DNA of 34,634 nucleotides from Myxococcota bacterium (GTDB taxonomy: Bacteria > Myxococcota_A > Polyangia > JAAYKL01): the NCBI GenBank assembly GCA_028278265.1, contig JANQET010000213.1, positions 1 to 34,634 of the forward strand, in the 5' to 3' direction. A program made the translations under genes and the position numbers. Position 1 is the stretch's first letter. Every line of letters starts with the position of its first letter. The notes beneath the pieces are model-generated. The model did not search any database, was not told the DNA's origin, and was given only the letters and a program-made list of their open reading frames with translations. This document shows, piece after piece, positions 33,779-34,634 of this stretch.

Positions 33779-34634
33779 ATGAGCAACACCATCTACAGCC
33801 GTGCAGCGTCACTCGCAACCGATCGTCGCCTGTGGTTCGGACTGGTTCCCCTCGGGGTTGCCCTGCTCGGCACATTGCCCCACTGGTCGCAGCTGCAGGA
33901 CCAGGTGGCGATGGCCCATCAATATTGGTACGACGCAGTGGGTCACATGTACCTCAGCGCCGAGCGGTTCGAATCCCTCACCCTGGCCCACGGTTTTTTC
34001 GATTTTCGTTGGTTCCATCCCTACGGCAGCACCGGAACTTACAACGAACCCGCTTTGACCCACGGTGTGCTGTTCGGTCTCTATGCCCTTGTCACCCCGA
34101 GCGAGCCCTTGGCCTTCAACCTGGCCATGGTGACCATCCTCGTGCTCAACAGCACTGCATTGTACCTCCTGCTGCTCGATCAGATCCGCTGTCCCTGGAT
34201 CGCCGCCATCTTTGCCCTGGCAGGGGGGTTGAGCCCGTTTTTATGGGTCCGCTACGCCCACCCGCCGAATACGGTGATCTTCTGGGGTATTCTCGGTCTC
34301 ACCTTGCTCCGCCGAGCCGCGCGGTTCCCCACCTGGCGGCGGTGTATCGCCGCGCCACTGATGTTCTTGATCCAACTCTACTCCAGCTTTTATGTGGGAA
34401 TGTTCTGTGTAGTGCTGCTGGTGGTCTTCGTTCCGGTCGCCATGTTGCGCGCGCGGGCGCTGGGCCACGGTCGGCGGCTCGTCCTGCGCTGTGGGCTCGC
34501 CTGTCTATTGGTCGCCCCCCTGTTGCTGGTGCTCCAGCTGGCCTACGGCCAAACCCGCGCCGAGCTCGGCAAGGTCAACAGCTATGAGTATGTCTCCAAC
34601 TACATGCGTCGCACCGCCTCCGATCTGCTCCCCC
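33779..34634 (+). CDS. polytopic membrane protein, possible GT-C glycosyltransferase (3' truncated by window)
   Basis: Reading from the ATG at 33779, the frame is open to the window end (285 codons) with no stop, so the gene continues beyond it. A GGGGGAAA sequence lies about 6 bases upstream. The product has a hydrophobic helix near residue 20, then a periplasmic-type loop with an HPYGSTGTYNEPALTHG stretch and several further helices, including LNSTALYLLLLD and MFCVVLLVVFVPVAM. This resembles GT-C integral-membrane transferases or YfhO-like proteins, which use polyprenyl-phosphate sugars such as those made by the neighbouring GT2 enzymes. I do not recognise a specific family. Confidence 0.75.
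   Translation, partial: MSNTIYSRAASLATDRRLWFGLVPLGVALLGTLPHWSQLQDQVAMAHQYWYDAVGHMYLSAERFESLTLAHGFFDFRWFHPYGSTGTYNEPALTHGVLFGLYALVTPSEPLAFNLAMVTILVLNSTALYLLLLDQIRCPWIAAIFALAGGLSPFLWVRYAHPPNTVIFWGILGLTLLRRAARFPTWRRCIAAPLMFLIQLYSSFYVGMFCVVLLVVFVPVAMLRARALGHGRRLVLRCGLACLLVAPLLLVLQLAYGQTRAELGKVNSYEYVSNYMRRTASDLLP

Noticed and set aside
33967..33990. A GGTTCGAATCC string resembling a tRNA T-arm
   Set aside because: It lies inside the membrane protein frame, and no acceptor stem, D-arm or anticodon arm could be drawn around it.

Overview
The window is a GC-rich chromosomal segment from an anaerobic, gram-negative bacterium. It most resembles a deltaproteobacterium (Desulfobacterota). This is inferred from gene content, not from a marker gene: a DUF6178-like protein, a bacterial GH3 enzyme, a DUF3516-type helicase, hybrid two-component and PilZ signalling proteins, an outer-membrane polysaccharide exporter, and a three-subunit molybdenum/iron-sulfur oxidoreductase. 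I see no rRNA or tRNA gene, CRISPR array, insertion sequence, integrase or phage gene. About 30 protein genes account for nearly all the sequence.

Layout. (1) 1-4.2 kb: a DUF6178-like protein, then DUF502 and GH3 genes on the minus strand. (2) 4.2-9.9 kb: a PilZ protein, a PAS hybrid histidine kinase, a small predicted outer-membrane barrel and a large superfamily II helicase. (3) 10.0-12.1 kb: a partner-switching module made of a receiver-PP2C phosphatase, a STAS antagonist and an RsbW-type kinase, with no sigma factor beside it. (4) 12.3-20.9 kb: a Wzx/Wzy-type exopolysaccharide locus. It holds a priming sugar transferase on the plus strand. The tightly overlapping minus-strand genes are a Wza-like exporter, a lipoprotein, a degenerate tyrosine-kinase-like P-loop protein, a Wzz-like co-polymerase, a Wzy-like polymerase and a Wzx-like flippase. 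A GT4 glycosyltransferase lies upstream. (5) 20.9-25.4 kb: a catalytic / four-cluster ferredoxin / NrfD operon behind a near-consensus sigma-70 promoter. No subunit carries a Tat signal. (6) 25.4-25.9 kb: an AT-rich gap, followed by an HD-domain/zinc-ribbon protein and MobA. (7) 27.5-29.4 kb: an Fsr-like MFS transporter and a DNA alkylation repair-family protein. (8) 29.6-34.6 kb: a surface-glycan or lipid-modification group with an MBOAT acyltransferase, two GT2 enzymes, a flippase-like membrane protein and a polytopic protein cut by the window end.

How the genes fit together. The exopolysaccharide operon has the parts needed to flip, polymerise, length-control and export a polymer. The adjacent partner-switching module, and possibly the PilZ protein, are plausible controllers of it, in the manner of SypE/SypA in Vibrio. 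MobA would supply the guanylated molybdenum cofactor needed by the neighbouring oxidoreductase. The features most worth follow-up are the apparently dead BY-kinase homologue, the Tat-less (probably cytoplasm-facing) molybdoenzyme, and the HD/zinc-ribbon partner of MobA. I found no clearly unprecedented system.
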